Shown here: piece by piece, positions 7,744 to 16,828 of the stretch
Position numbering within the stretch: the first letter of the stretch is position 1
How the letters are laid out: each line of letters begins with the position of its first letter
From: Bacteroidales bacterium
Lineage (GTDB): Bacteria; Bacteroidota; Bacteroidia; Bacteroidales; UBA932
Direction of reading: 5' to 3'
NCBI GenBank assembly: GCA_015060335.1
Contig: SUYR01000006.1
Span: 1 to 64,000 of the forward strand
Length of the DNA stretch: 64,000 bases
Notes under the pieces: model-generated
What the model saw: only the letters and a program-made list of their open reading frames with translations
Database searches by the model: none
What the model was told of the DNA's origin: nothing
Translations under genes and position numbers: made by a program

Positions 7744-8217
7744 TATTGTCTCATACAGATTTTTACAACCATCTTCCAACAGGTCCAGTACCATACTGAA
7801 TCCTTCAGCGCCCATATAATATGGATCAGGAATATATGACATCTGTCTCTGCTTCAGAAATGAAGCCATTCTCTTTATCTTATGCGTAGCTTCGACCGAA
7901 GGGGCAAGGTGCATGAGATCCTCATAGTTCTGATCATCCATAGCCACAATCATATCGAAATCCAGAAAATCCAGTCCTGACACAGGACGGGCCTTATGGG
8001 TCAGAGCAAAACCTCTGTACAATGCAGCCGTACGCATTCTTCTGTCCGGCATTTCTCCCCTATGACCGCTATAAGTACCTGCCGAGTCTGCCTCAATCCT
8101 ATCCTGCATACCGTTTTCACGGACTATATGCTCAAAAATGCCCTGCGCAGCCGGAGAACGGCATATATTTCCCAGGCACACGAAAAGGACTTTGTATTTT
8201 TTATCCGTTGTTTCCAT
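7726..8217 (-). CDS. Low-molecular-weight protein-tyrosine phosphatase
   Basis: 163 residues. The P-loop is VCLGNICRS with the CX5R catalytic motif (Cys14, Arg20) close to the N-terminus, and the general-acid Asp is in IPDPYYM near residue 127. It dephosphorylates phosphotyrosine in the cytoplasm; in many bacteria it counteracts tyrosine kinases of surface polysaccharide synthesis, but no such genes are nearby. Its start overlaps the alr stop by one base (TAATG), so it is translationally coupled to alanine racemase. Confidence 0.92.
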   Translation of the reverse strand: METTDKKYKVLFVCLGNICRSPAAQGIFEHIVRENGMQDRIEADSAGTYSGHRGEMPDRRMRTAALYRGFALTHKARPVSGLDFLDFDMIVAMDDQNYEDLMHLAPSVEATHKIKRMASFLKQRQMSYIPDPYYMGAEGFSMVLDLLEDGCKNLYETIVKAEF

Positions 8218-9326
8218 TATTTTACGATAATTCGTTTTATTCGACGTGGCACCGATGTCAGGATTTCATAAGGAATAGTCCCCAGAATATCTGCAAGTTC
8301 GGAGATTGAAGGTGATTCACCGAATATCGTTACCGTATCTCCGACATTGGCATCTACTCCTGTAATATCCAACATACACATATCCATGCAGATATTACCG
8401 ATTGTCGGTACCCTGTGTCCGTTAAGCAGGAATGAAGCCTTACCTCGACTCAGATGTCTGTCCACTCCATCAGCATATCCGACAGGAATTGTAGCTATGA
8501 CAGTACCACCATCTGCAATCCTGCCGTGACGTCCATATCCGATCGTTCCATCTGAGCATTTGAGATTCTTTATCTGCAATATCTTGCACTTGAAGGAGGC
8601 CGCTGGTGATAGTTGCACGCCAGGCAATGCACTTACACCGTATATACCGATACCCAGACGTACCATATCGAACTGATACTGAGGGAATCGTTCTATACCA
8701 GCCGAGTTAAGTATATGATACATCGGCTTGTATCCTATAAGTTCTGACAATTTGTCAGCGTTCTTCTTGAAGAGCTCTACCTGAGAAACAGTAAAATCAT
8801 CATTCTGAGGATCATCCGATGCCGCAAGATGCGAATATACAGATTTAACCTTTACTCTCTCGCAAACTGTCAGAAATTCAATAAGTTCCGGCAACTCTTC
8901 AGACATAAATCCAAGACGGTGCATGCCGGTATCCAACTTGATATGTATAGGAAAATCCCTGACATCCCTCTTTTCAAGTACCTTGCACAACGCCTTGAGA
9001 GTACAGAGGTTAGGTATGCCTGGTTCCAGACCATAATTTATCATTTCTTCGAAAGAATCTGTACCTGTAGTCAAAACAAGGATCGGTGATTTGATACCTC
9101 CCTGTCTAAGTTCGATTCCTTCAACAGGATATGCTACAGCAAGATAATCGGCTCCGGCATCCTCCATGAGGGACGCAAACTCCACAGCTCCATGTCCATA
9201 GGCATTAGCCTTGACAAGGACCAGTAGTTTTGTAGTATCCTGCAACTTGTCTCTGAAATATCTATAATTTTCAAGGCAGGCCTGCAGGCTGATTTCGAGC
9301 CTTGAAAACTCCTCTTCTCTATACAT
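8217..9326 (-). CDS. alr: Alanine racemase (PLP-dependent)
   Basis: 369 residues. It makes D-alanine for peptidoglycan. The PLP lysine is Lys39 in VKANAYGHG, and the second catalytic region GYGRHGR plus PVGYADGV lies in the C-terminal beta domain. Many Bacteroidota carry alr fused to murF; this is a stand-alone copy of normal length. The first gene of a two-gene unit with the tyrosine phosphatase, it has a good -7 element 22 nt upstream. Confidence 0.93.
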   Translation of the reverse strand: MYREEEFSRLEISLQACLENYRYFRDKLQDTTKLLVLVKANAYGHGAVEFASLMEDAGADYLAVAYPVEGIELRQGGIKSPILVLTTGTDSFEEMINYGLEPGIPNLCTLKALCKVLEKRDVRDFPIHIKLDTGMHRLGFMSEELPELIEFLTVCERVKVKSVYSHLAASDDPQNDDFTVSQVELFKKNADKLSELIGYKPMYHILNSAGIERFPQYQFDMVRLGIGIYGVSALPGVQLSPAASFKCKILQIKNLKCSDGTIGYGRHGRIADGGTVIATIPVGYADGVDRHLSRGKASFLLNGHRVPTIGNICMDMCMLDITGVDANVGDTVTIFGESPSISELADILGTIPYEILTSVPRRIKRIIVK

Positions 9327-9348
9327 TTTTTCAATTGCGATAATTCTG

Positions 9349-9356
9349 CAAATTTA
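9349..9356 (-). promoter_or_regulatory. -7 element of alr operon
   Basis: The complement reads TAAATTTG, a TAnnTTTG match, 22 nt upstream of the alr ATG. Confidence 0.6.
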
Positions 9357-9492
9357 CAAAATTCCCATGACTGAGCAATAGTGGGACAAGTTTACAGGTG
9401 TAGTTTTTGCATATATATGCGACCGGTTATAAACTGCAGCAACAGGCGACATAACCGACAAAATGACATGAACTGACTAAATTTTTCTAAGT

Positions 9493-10167
9493 ATGAACAT
9501 TTGGATTATCATGATTGTGATAATGGCACTGAGTTTCATCGTACAACAGATGCTTCAGAGCCGTTTCAACAAGTATTCACAAGTACCTACTGCAAACGGA
9601 ATGACAGGTGCGGAAGTGGCTCAGAAAATGCTTAACGACCACGGCATCTACGACGTCAAGGTAGTGCCTACCCGAGGAATGCTTACCGACCACTTCAACC
9701 CGCAGACAAAGACAGTAGCCCTGAGCGAAGGTGTATATTCAAGCAGAAGCGTGGCAGCGGCAGCAGTTGCAGCACACGAATGCGGACATGCAGTACAGCA
9801 TGCTAGAGGCTATGCGCCCATCAGGATGCGCTCTGCACTTGTACCAGTTGTGAGTTTTGCATCAAACATCGTCCAGTGGGTACTTCTGGCAGGAGTCATA
9901 TTCTTCCATTCATTCCCTGGTCTGCTTTGGTTTGGAATCGCACTCTTTGCAACCACTACCCTGTTCAGCTTCATCACCCTTCCTGTAGAGATCAATGCCA
10001 GCAGCAGAGCGATCTCATGGCTGAGCAGCACAGGTATTACTGACTACAACACCCGTCCTATGGCTATTGACGCATTGAAATGGGCGGCATATACTTACGT
10101 GATTGCAGCTCTTGGATCACTCGCCACCCTGCTGTACTACATCGGACTGGCGAGGAACCGCGACTAA
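9493..10167 (+). CDS. YugP-like zinc-dependent membrane peptidase
   Basis: 224 residues. An N-terminal membrane segment (2-19) leads into a metalloprotease domain with HECGHAVQH (His95, Glu96, His99), the HExxH zinc motif of the peptidase_Mx / YugP family. At least three more hydrophobic segments follow (about 115-145, 150-170, 200-220). It is an inner-membrane protein; the substrate is unknown. It is monocistronic, with a partial -7 element (TAAATTTT, 9478-9485) just upstream and a strong terminator downstream. Confidence 0.9.
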   Translation: MNIWIIMIVIMALSFIVQQMLQSRFNKYSQVPTANGMTGAEVAQKMLNDHGIYDVKVVPTRGMLTDHFNPQTKTVALSEGVYSSRSVAAAAVAAHECGHAVQHARGYAPIRMRSALVPVVSFASNIVQWVLLAGVIFFHSFPGLLWFGIALFATTTLFSFITLPVEINASSRAISWLSSTGITDYNTRPMAIDALKWAAYTYVIAALGSLATLLYYIGLARNRD

Positions 10168-10209
10168 AACACCTGGCACACAAAACGCTGACACACAGCG
10201 CATTACAGA

Positions 10210-10242
10210 AAAACGATTCCCCTGTAACGGGGAATCGTTTTC
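10210..10242. terminator. Bidirectional terminator
   Basis: AAAACGATTCCCC and GGGGAATCGTTTT form a 13-bp perfect stem with a short loop and T-rich flanks on both strands. It separates the convergent YugP-like and M28 peptidase genes. Confidence 0.92.
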
Positions 10243-10285
10243 GTATAAAACACTGACATTCAAAAAGTTAAGTGCCAGAGTATTT

Positions 10286-12010
10286 TTATTTCTTGCGTGC
10301 TGGCATAAGATATATATCGGCAAGCGGGATAAGTATCATGATGTCGATGAATGCGAGCATCATCACAGCCCCTAAAGCGCCGATGGTAAGCGCCATTGCC
10401 AATGCATAATAGAATGAGAATGCATGGAGCAGAATCAGTACTATTGCTGCAAGAAGCCATACTCGGAGATTTGTCAGATGATACAGCAGCATTCCGGCAG
10501 TTGCGCATGCAAGAGGTATAAGGAACATCATGTTTTCACCCAATGCAGCCAGAAGGATGGCACTTAGGAAGAATGCCAATGCCAAGGAGCCATACAACGA
10601 ATTGAAGGCGTGAGCTCTCACAGCATTGTATGATGCGCTGGCTCTCATCGATCCTGAAGAAGCCCTCGCTGCCTTTACCCTTACCGAAAGATACACCAGA
10701 ATTGAAATGACTGCCATAAGAGCCACAGATGCTATCATCACAGCATTATCGAACATGATACCTTGCATGATACCGAAAGGCTTGAATGAAACTCCTGCAA
10801 TGAGTCCGCTGATATAAGCCACTATTTCGCCTGCCACAAGGGCAACAAGCGCAAATCCCAGAACGGTCACAGATTTGAGGAATACCTTGGATGCCTTGAG
10901 TCTGCCTCTTATGCCTTCAAGTCCGAAAAGAAGAAGGAAGATAAGGAATATGGCAGAGTTGACTATCACATACCCTACCTTGCTGAAATTAAGAAGTCCT
11001 ATACCCGGAACTGTAAAGTTAACAGCATCATTCGAGGCTTTCATAGCTTCAACATCAGAATATGCCTGATTCTTCACATACTCTCTTGCCAGAGGAAGTA
11101 TCTGCTCCCCATAGTGCTGAATTGATTTCTCGGATATATTGGAGAAATTATCAAGATGAGTATGGTAATGGTTGACATCAGTAATTGTAGAGAAATTCAG
11201 GCCAGGAATACTGTCCTTCACGATTGTAAAGTCAGTGAAATTAGGCATGAAATTGTACACGACTGTAGTCAGAGAGTATGTATAAGGGTATCTTGACGTC
11301 GATGCATACAAGTCGATGACCTTGCTGTTGCCAGGACAAGCCTCAAACAACAGAGCCGGGCCCCAAGGACCTCTCGCCTCGACATTGATCATAAGTCCGA
11401 CATTGTCAAACTCAGCCTTGTCATTCTCCCACATTGCTGTCATTCCCATCATGCCGACTTCCTCAGCATCTGTGAAGAGCACCTTGACTCCCTGTTTCCA
11501 GTCAGCACGTTCCTTGAGAAGCTGGGATACTGTCTCCAATATGACACCGACACCATATCCGTCATCAGCTGCGCCATATGACCATACGGTATCCCTTGCG
11601 AAAGGCTGCGAATACCGTGAATCATAATGAGCTACCAGCAGCAGGTCGGTAACATCTCCAGAAGACTCCTGCAAAGGAGAGAATTCTGCGAGCACATTGT
11701 GGGCGTCGAATGTATATACCACATGTTTGTTCTTCGGGCCGACCAAAGAATCATAACTGAACACCTTTACTGTATCTGCTCCCAAATCGGTAAGTCTCTT
11801 CATGAGATATTCACGTACGAGAGCCCTCTCCTGAGGATGAGCCACAGAATGATGTTCTTTTGAAATGACCTCTATATCCTTTACAACCCTGGCAGAAGAA
11901 AAGCCTTCTGCGTCCGGTCCCTCAGGACGAGGTAAAGTGAACAGTCCGTATGCCAGCAATGCAGCCAGCACAACAGACACCGTCAATACTAATGGTCTGA
12001 TCTTATTCAT
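10286..12010 (-). CDS. M28-family membrane metallopeptidase
   Basis: 574 residues. An N-terminal membrane anchor (about 5-23) is followed by an M28 aminopeptidase-type domain (about 40-330) and six or more transmembrane helices in the C-terminal half (about 350-565). The zinc-site residues are intact: HYDS (His128), AADDGYG (Asp149/150), DAEE (Glu183/184) and a late His in the HYHTHLDN region. The layout resembles ER metallopeptidase-like M28 proteins, with the catalytic domain outside the cytoplasm. It sits 24 nt after ettA and is probably cotranscribed. It contrasts with the degenerate M28 protein at 19609-20967. Confidence 0.88.
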   Translation of the reverse strand: MNKIRPLVLTVSVVLAALLAYGLFTLPRPEGPDAEGFSSARVVKDIEVISKEHHSVAHPQERALVREYLMKRLTDLGADTVKVFSYDSLVGPKNKHVVYTFDAHNVLAEFSPLQESSGDVTDLLLVAHYDSRYSQPFARDTVWSYGAADDGYGVGVILETVSQLLKERADWKQGVKVLFTDAEEVGMMGMTAMWENDKAEFDNVGLMINVEARGPWGPALLFEACPGNSKVIDLYASTSRYPYTYSLTTVVYNFMPNFTDFTIVKDSIPGLNFSTITDVNHYHTHLDNFSNISEKSIQHYGEQILPLAREYVKNQAYSDVEAMKASNDAVNFTVPGIGLLNFSKVGYVIVNSAIFLIFLLLFGLEGIRGRLKASKVFLKSVTVLGFALVALVAGEIVAYISGLIAGVSFKPFGIMQGIMFDNAVMIASVALMAVISILVYLSVRVKAARASSGSMRASASYNAVRAHAFNSLYGSLALAFFLSAILLAALGENMMFLIPLACATAGMLLYHLTNLRVWLLAAIVLILLHAFSFYYALAMALTIGALGAVMMLAFIDIMILIPLADIYLMPARKK

Positions 12011-12034
12011 TTCTATAGGTTTTAGTACACTTCA

Positions 12035-13714
12035 TTACTCAGCCATGAGTTTCTTATACTTGAATCTCTTAGGCTCGTCATTTCCAAGACGGCGCTTCTT
12101 GTTTTCCTCATATTCCGAATATGTTCCCTCAAAGAAATAAACTTGAGAATCCCCCTCGAATGCAAGAATATGAGTTGCAATTCTGTCGAGGAACCAACGG
12201 TCATGCGAAATGACCACCGCACATCCGGCAAAATTCTCAAGACCCTCTTCAAGGGCTCGGATAGTATTTACATCCACATCATTGGTAGGCTCGTCGAGAA
12301 GCAGGACATTGCCTTCATCCTTAAGAGTCAACGCAAGATGGAGACGGTTTCTTTCACCACCTGAAAGTATGCCGCAGAGTTTCTCCTGATCAGCTCCTGA
12401 GAAATTGAAACGGGAAACGTAAGCCCTTGCATTCACCTCTCTCTTGCCGAGCTTGACAAATTCCGAATTCTCTGCAATTGTCTCATATACGGTCTTGTCC
12501 GGATCGATACTTCTGTGCTGCTGATCGACATAAGCGAGCTTTACGGTCTCTCCTATCGTAATTTCGCCAGAATCAGGAGTATCAAGTCCCATTATAAGGC
12601 GGAAAAGAGTGGTCTTACCGGCACCGTTAGGTCCGATGACGCCTACTATACCTGCTGGCGGCAGGACGAAATCAAGGTTTTCATAAAGGAGCTTGTCGCC
12701 ATATCCCTTGGAAACATTCTTGAACTCGATGACCTTGTTTCCGAGACGAGGTCCGTTAGGAATGAAGATTTCCAGAGCTGCTTCCTTTTCACGTCCATCA
12801 TCTGCAGCAAGTTTTTCATATGCTCCCAGACGTGCCTTAGACTTCGCATGACGCGCCTTAGGAGCCATACGCACCCATTCGAGCTCCCTCTCGAGAGCTT
12901 TACGACGTTTGCTCTCCTGCTTTTCCTCCTGGGCAAGGCGTGTACTCTTCTGGTCAAGCCATGAAGAATAGTTGCCTTTCCATGGGATTCCTTCTCCCCT
13001 GTCAAGTTCAAGAATCCAGCCAGCCACATTATCAAGGAAGTAACGGTCATGAGTAACAGCAATGACTGTACCCTTATACTGCTGCAGATGCGCCTCGAGC
13101 CACTGGATACTCTCTGTATCAAGGTGGTTAGTCGGCTCGTCAAGAAGCAGGACATCCGGCTGTTTCAGCAGAAGACGGCAAAGTGCCACACGACGACGTT
13201 CTCCACCACTGAGAGTGCTTACAAGGGCATCAGAAGGAGGACACTGAAGGGCATCCATAGCACGTTCCAGCTTGGAATCGATTTCCCAGCCTCCGCAATT
13301 CTCTATCTTTTCTGTAAGTTCCCCCTGTCTTTCTATGAGTGCAGCCATTTCCTCGTCAGACATCGGTTCACAGAACTTCATATTGACTTCCTCGTACTCC
13401 TTGAGAATATCCATGACTTCCTGGACACCCTCCTGCACGACTTCAATGACTGTCTTGTCCGGATCCATCTGAGGCTCCTGCTCCAGATAGCCGACTGAAT
13501 AGCCTGGTGCCCAGACAACTTCACCCTGATATCCTTTCTCGATACCGGCAATAATCTTCATCAACGTAGATTTACCGGATCCATTCAGACCCACGATACC
13601 GATCTTGGCACCATAAAAGAAAGACAGATAAATATCCTTAAGAATCACCCTATTGTTATGGGGCAGGATCTTTCCCACACCATTCATTGAAAAAATAATT
13701 TTCTCGTCCGCCAT
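12035..13714 (-). CDS. ettA: ABC-F translation factor EttA
   Basis: 559 residues from MADEKIIFSM, the start typical of EttA; an in-frame ATG three codons upstream (13723) is less likely. It has two ATP-binding cassettes: Walker A GLNGSGKST and GPNGAGKTT, signature LSGGERRRVAL and LSGGERNRLHL, and Walker B LLLDEPTNHLD and LLLDEPTNDVD. The P-site tRNA-interaction linker (about 240-300, rich in Arg/Lys) separates them. There are no membrane domains. EttA gates the first peptide bond on the ribosome according to ATP/ADP. It is the first gene of an operon with the M28 peptidase. Confidence 0.95.
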   Translation of the reverse strand: MADEKIIFSMNGVGKILPHNNRVILKDIYLSFFYGAKIGIVGLNGSGKSTLMKIIAGIEKGYQGEVVWAPGYSVGYLEQEPQMDPDKTVIEVVQEGVQEVMDILKEYEEVNMKFCEPMSDEEMAALIERQGELTEKIENCGGWEIDSKLERAMDALQCPPSDALVSTLSGGERRRVALCRLLLKQPDVLLLDEPTNHLDTESIQWLEAHLQQYKGTVIAVTHDRYFLDNVAGWILELDRGEGIPWKGNYSSWLDQKSTRLAQEEKQESKRRKALERELEWVRMAPKARHAKSKARLGAYEKLAADDGREKEAALEIFIPNGPRLGNKVIEFKNVSKGYGDKLLYENLDFVLPPAGIVGVIGPNGAGKTTLFRLIMGLDTPDSGEITIGETVKLAYVDQQHRSIDPDKTVYETIAENSEFVKLGKREVNARAYVSRFNFSGADQEKLCGILSGGERNRLHLALTLKDEGNVLLLDEPTNDVDVNTIRALEEGLENFAGCAVVISHDRWFLDRIATHILAFEGDSQVYFFEGTYSEYEENKKRRLGNDEPKRFKYKKLMAE

Positions 13715-13731
13715 AATTTGCAATATTTTCG

Positions 13732-13739
13732 CAAATATA
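13732..13739 (-). promoter_or_regulatory. -7 element of ettA operon
   Basis: The complement reads TATATTTG, 17 nt before the ATG at 13714. A start at 13723 would leave only 8 nt, which supports the shorter protein. Confidence 0.65.
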
Positions 13740-13761
13740 ATCTTTTCCTGTCACTTCTCAA

Positions 13762-14829
13762 TCATTTCTTGCTCAAGCGTACACGTTCTTCTCTGCACCA
13801 GTCTCCCGGTTTTTCGCCCATATAAAGTCTGAATGCTGAGGAAAATGAAGTCGTCGAATTGAACCCGCACTGATTGGTGAGATCGACGATCTTGAGATGT
13901 GGATTGTTTCTGAAAAGTTCCACAGCATGAGCGACGCGGTGATAATTTACGAACTGACAGAAATTCCTTCCCGTACAATGACTGATCGCCTTTGAAATAT
14001 ACATCCTGTTCGTATAAATGACATCGACTATGTCATTTATCGTCAATTGGCTGTTCAGATATGGCTTATGAACATCGAAGTACCTTAACACACGCTCATA
14101 AATGTTGATATAAAGCTGGTCTGTTCCCGGAGTCTCCCCGGAATATTCTGTCTGGGAGACTCTCATGGATTCCACGATACGCCTCTCATGATCCGTCATT
14201 ATGACAAACACCGATGAGTTCCTTATCCTCAAGCACATGGCTACAACCAGTGATATCTGGAGCAGCAACATGACATATATATTGAAAATCAGAAGGAATA
14301 CCGTAAATAGTAGAAAAATCAAAGAATATACTGTATCAACATAAAGACACACAGTATTCCACACACTTGCTATCCTCATGACATTGGCTGTATCTGCTAT
14401 GTGGCAGAAAATACCAGCAAGGAACACAAGTACTGCAGCGGAGCTGAGCGCAACAGAGAGATATAACCAGACAGTTTCGCTGATCTCGATACAGAATGCC
14501 AGTCTCATCACCATCATCACTGATGCCGCAAGTATTTCGAGTGTAATCGAGACCACTGCAATCATACGGGACCATGAATATGGTATGACTGACGAAGTAA
14601 GAGGGAACAGTGCAACCGAAAGTGCGATCAGACAAAAGAATACATAATGTGGCACATCTAAGTCTCCCGACAATGCTGAAAGCACAGCTACGGCAGCAGA
14701 AACGAGCAGCATCGGAGTCAGTCTGGCATTGACTTCGACAGGGATGATGCTGCATGAATTTTTTGCAATTTGTCTGAGTGTCAGAAAAACAAGTACCGAA
14801 AACAGTACAGAAATCAGAATAGTGTCCAT
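13762..14829 (-). CDS. Membrane-anchored AraC-family regulator
   Basis: 355 residues from MDTILISVLF; an upstream in-frame ATG (14892) lies ahead of the promoter and is rejected. The N-terminal half contains six to seven hydrophobic helices (about 3-220). The C-terminal AraC-type double helix-turn-helix (about 255-350) contains TINDIVDVIYTNRMYISKAI and HLKIVDLTNQCGFNSTTSF. This is a one-component membrane sensor-regulator architecture found in Bacteroidota. Ligand and targets are unknown, and no obvious target gene is adjacent. Confidence 0.88.
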   Translation of the reverse strand: MDTILISVLFSVLVFLTLRQIAKNSCSIIPVEVNARLTPMLLVSAAVAVLSALSGDLDVPHYVFFCLIALSVALFPLTSSVIPYSWSRMIAVVSITLEILAASVMMVMRLAFCIEISETVWLYLSVALSSAAVLVFLAGIFCHIADTANVMRIASVWNTVCLYVDTVYSLIFLLFTVFLLIFNIYVMLLLQISLVVAMCLRIRNSSVFVIMTDHERRIVESMRVSQTEYSGETPGTDQLYINIYERVLRYFDVHKPYLNSQLTINDIVDVIYTNRMYISKAISHCTGRNFCQFVNYHRVAHAVELFRNNPHLKIVDLTNQCGFNSTTSFSSAFRLYMGEKPGDWCREERVRLSKK

Positions 14830-14860
14830 AGTCCGCTTGAAATTATAGTTATCAAGCAGA

Positions 14861-14868
14861 CAAAAATA
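14861..14868 (-). promoter_or_regulatory. -7 element of araC-type gene
   Basis: The complement reads TATTTTTG (TAnnTTTG), 31 nt before the ATG at 14829. Confidence 0.55.
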
Positions 14869-14874
14869 TACAAA

Positions 14875-14906
14875 TACCCCTTCGAAAAGCAAAAATCGAA
14901 GGGGTA
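14875..14906 (-). terminator. Likely terminator of the yitT operon
   Basis: TACCCCTTCGA and TCGAAGGGGTA pair as an 11-bp stem around an A/T-rich loop, about 25 nt after the second yitT stop. The T tract on the minus strand is interrupted (atttgtatattttt), so strength is moderate. Confidence 0.6.
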
Positions 14907-14928
14907 CATGTCAATTAATTTCTCTTTT

Positions 14929-15885
14929 TTATGCTTTTTGCTTTTTTTTATGTTCTGTTCTGACCTTTATTGTGTCAAAGCCTTGTCCATAGACACCCAT
15001 TACTGATGAAACGGACAGAAACGCATCAGGATCGATACTCTTGACATATCGTAACAGAAGGTTAAGATCAGACTTTCTTGTGACTACCATAAGAACATCT
15101 CTGTCTTCTTTTGTGTACCATCCTTTAGCTGTAATTACGGAGACTCCCCTCTTCATGTCAAAGGCGATTGCATCTGCCATTTCCTCAGCTTTCTTTGAGA
15201 ATATGAACGCCTGAACTGACTGTTTCGAACCAGAGAGATACAGGTCTACAGCATAACCGCTCACGGTAACCTGTACAAGACCATACACGACTACTGCCAG
15301 TTTTTCAGCAAACGGCAGCATGTCTCCCGAGTCTGTATATGACGGGAACAGGAGTGAAGAAAGGATGATCACCACATCAATGATCAGAATCACCCTTCCC
15401 GGAGAGGCCGCATGAAACTTGCACCACAGCAAGGCAATTATATCTGTTCCGCCTGTACTTCCCCCTTGCGAAATAGAGAGTCCAATACCGAATCCAGCAA
15501 TTATACCTCCTATAATAGTACAGATCAGTTTACCGTTGGAAGTGGCAAATTCCTGTATAAAATCCGCAGGTATGATACTCGGCATGACGGACAACATGAC
15601 AGACGTCATGACTATGGCATAGATAGTCTTTCCGCCAAATCCCGTACCCAGTATCTTCGTTCCGATAAGAAGAAGCAGAACATTGATCACAAGATATGTT
15701 ACTCCCATCGGGATACCTGTAGCATAATATAATATCGAGGCAAATCCAGACACGCCTCCTCCTATAAGGTTGTTAGGCAACAGGAAAATTGACCATCCTA
15801 AGGCATACGAAATCACACCCATAGTGACAAAACCATATTCCTTGACCAGTGCACCCAACGTTGTTTTCAATACTTTTCCAGTCAT
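14929..15885 (-). CDS. YitT-family membrane protein, second copy
   Basis: 318 residues. The N-terminal YitT membrane region has five to six helices (about 20-210) and includes the glycine-rich motif QGGSTGGTDI. A C-terminal cytoplasmic DUF2179 domain (about 230-310) follows, containing DMKRGVSVITAKGWYTKEDR. It is a close paralogue of the gene immediately upstream (4-nt gap), sharing the same order of motifs. Transport substrate is unknown. The C-terminus is Lys-rich (EHKKKQKA). It is the last gene of a five-gene operon. Confidence 0.9.
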   Translation of the reverse strand: MTGKVLKTTLGALVKEYGFVTMGVISYALGWSIFLLPNNLIGGGVSGFASILYYATGIPMGVTYLVINVLLLLIGTKILGTGFGGKTIYAIVMTSVMLSVMPSIIPADFIQEFATSNGKLICTIIGGIIAGFGIGLSISQGGSTGGTDIIALLWCKFHAASPGRVILIIDVVIILSSLLFPSYTDSGDMLPFAEKLAVVVYGLVQVTVSGYAVDLYLSGSKQSVQAFIFSKKAEEMADAIAFDMKRGVSVITAKGWYTKEDRDVLMVVTRKSDLNLLLRYVKSIDPDAFLSVSSVMGVYGQGFDTIKVRTEHKKKQKA

Positions 15886-15889
15886 TGTA

Positions 15890-16816
15890 CTATCCCTCTA
15901 TCTGTTTGGATTTCTTTCTGACAGGACCCGACTTGATCTCCTCAAAACCCTCGCCGAATACGCTGTTTGCGGAAGACACCGACACAAAGGCATCCTTATC
16001 TATCCTCTTGATCTCATTGATGACCTCATTCATCTGCTGTTTTCTAAGAATGATCAGAAGGACCTTGCTCTCCTGCTGAGAGTACCAGCCTACAGACTGC
16101 AGGGCCGTCACACCTCTCTGTACATCATATATGATATGGTCTGCAATCTCTTTATATTTCTTAGAAAAGACCAGAAGCTGGACTGAAGATTTCTCTCCGA
16201 GCACAACATAATCCACGCCGAAAGAAAACACAAGCATCATCATATATGCATAGATCATATTCACTACTCCACCACCTTGTTCCACAGGTATGAGCAGAAG
16301 GCTGGAAATGATGAACACGTCCGAATACAGATAAACCTTTCCTGGAGAAATAGGCCAATATTTATTCAGGATCATTGCTACGATATCCGTTCCGCCTGTA
16401 CTTCCGCCTCGCAGAAGAATCAGACCGATACCGATAGACTCCATAGCACCACCTATAAGCACAACCATAATCTTGTCAAGATCGGGATCCACTACTTCAA
16501 GTTCTGGGAAATAAGCAGGCAGCAACCAGAAAAGCAGTGATGACAAGCCTATCACATAAATGGTCTTGAAACCGAATGACTTTCCAAGGAAAAGGAACCC
16601 GGCCACCAATAAAAAGACATTTATCAGAGCGAAGGTAAGGTCCATAGGGAGTCTGCCCTGGGTCGCATAATCCAGAATTGTAGTCAGACCCGTAAGTCCT
16701 CCGCTGGCGAGATGATTCGGCTGCAGAAATGAGGTCCAGGCCATAACATAGACAAATGTACCTGCGGTCATCAGGAAATAATCCCAGAGAATACTAAGTA
16801 TTTTACTTGTCTTCAT
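15890..16816 (-). CDS. YitT-family membrane protein, first copy
   Basis: 308 residues, with the same architecture as its downstream neighbour: YitT membrane region with RGGSTGGTDI, then DUF2179 containing DVQRGVTALQSVGWYSQQES. The tandem arrangement and shared C-terminal sequence (DAFVSVSSANSVFGEGFEEIK versus DAFLSVSSVMGVYGQGFDTIK) point to an old local duplication. The gap to leuS is 12 nt. Family members are inner-membrane proteins with no proven function. Confidence 0.9.
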   Translation of the reverse strand: MKTSKILSILWDYFLMTAGTFVYVMAWTSFLQPNHLASGGLTGLTTILDYATQGRLPMDLTFALINVFLLVAGFLFLGKSFGFKTIYVIGLSSLLFWLLPAYFPELEVVDPDLDKIMVVLIGGAMESIGIGLILLRGGSTGGTDIVAMILNKYWPISPGKVYLYSDVFIISSLLLIPVEQGGGVVNMIYAYMMMLVFSFGVDYVVLGEKSSVQLLVFSKKYKEIADHIIYDVQRGVTALQSVGWYSQQESKVLLIILRKQQMNEVINEIKRIDKDAFVSVSSANSVFGEGFEEIKSGPVRKKSKQIEG

Positions 16817-16828
16817 GACTTGATGAAA

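Noticed and set aside
13762..14892. 376-residue AraC protein start
   Set aside because: The added 21 residues lie upstream of the -7 element at 14861-14868 and read through the yitT terminator.
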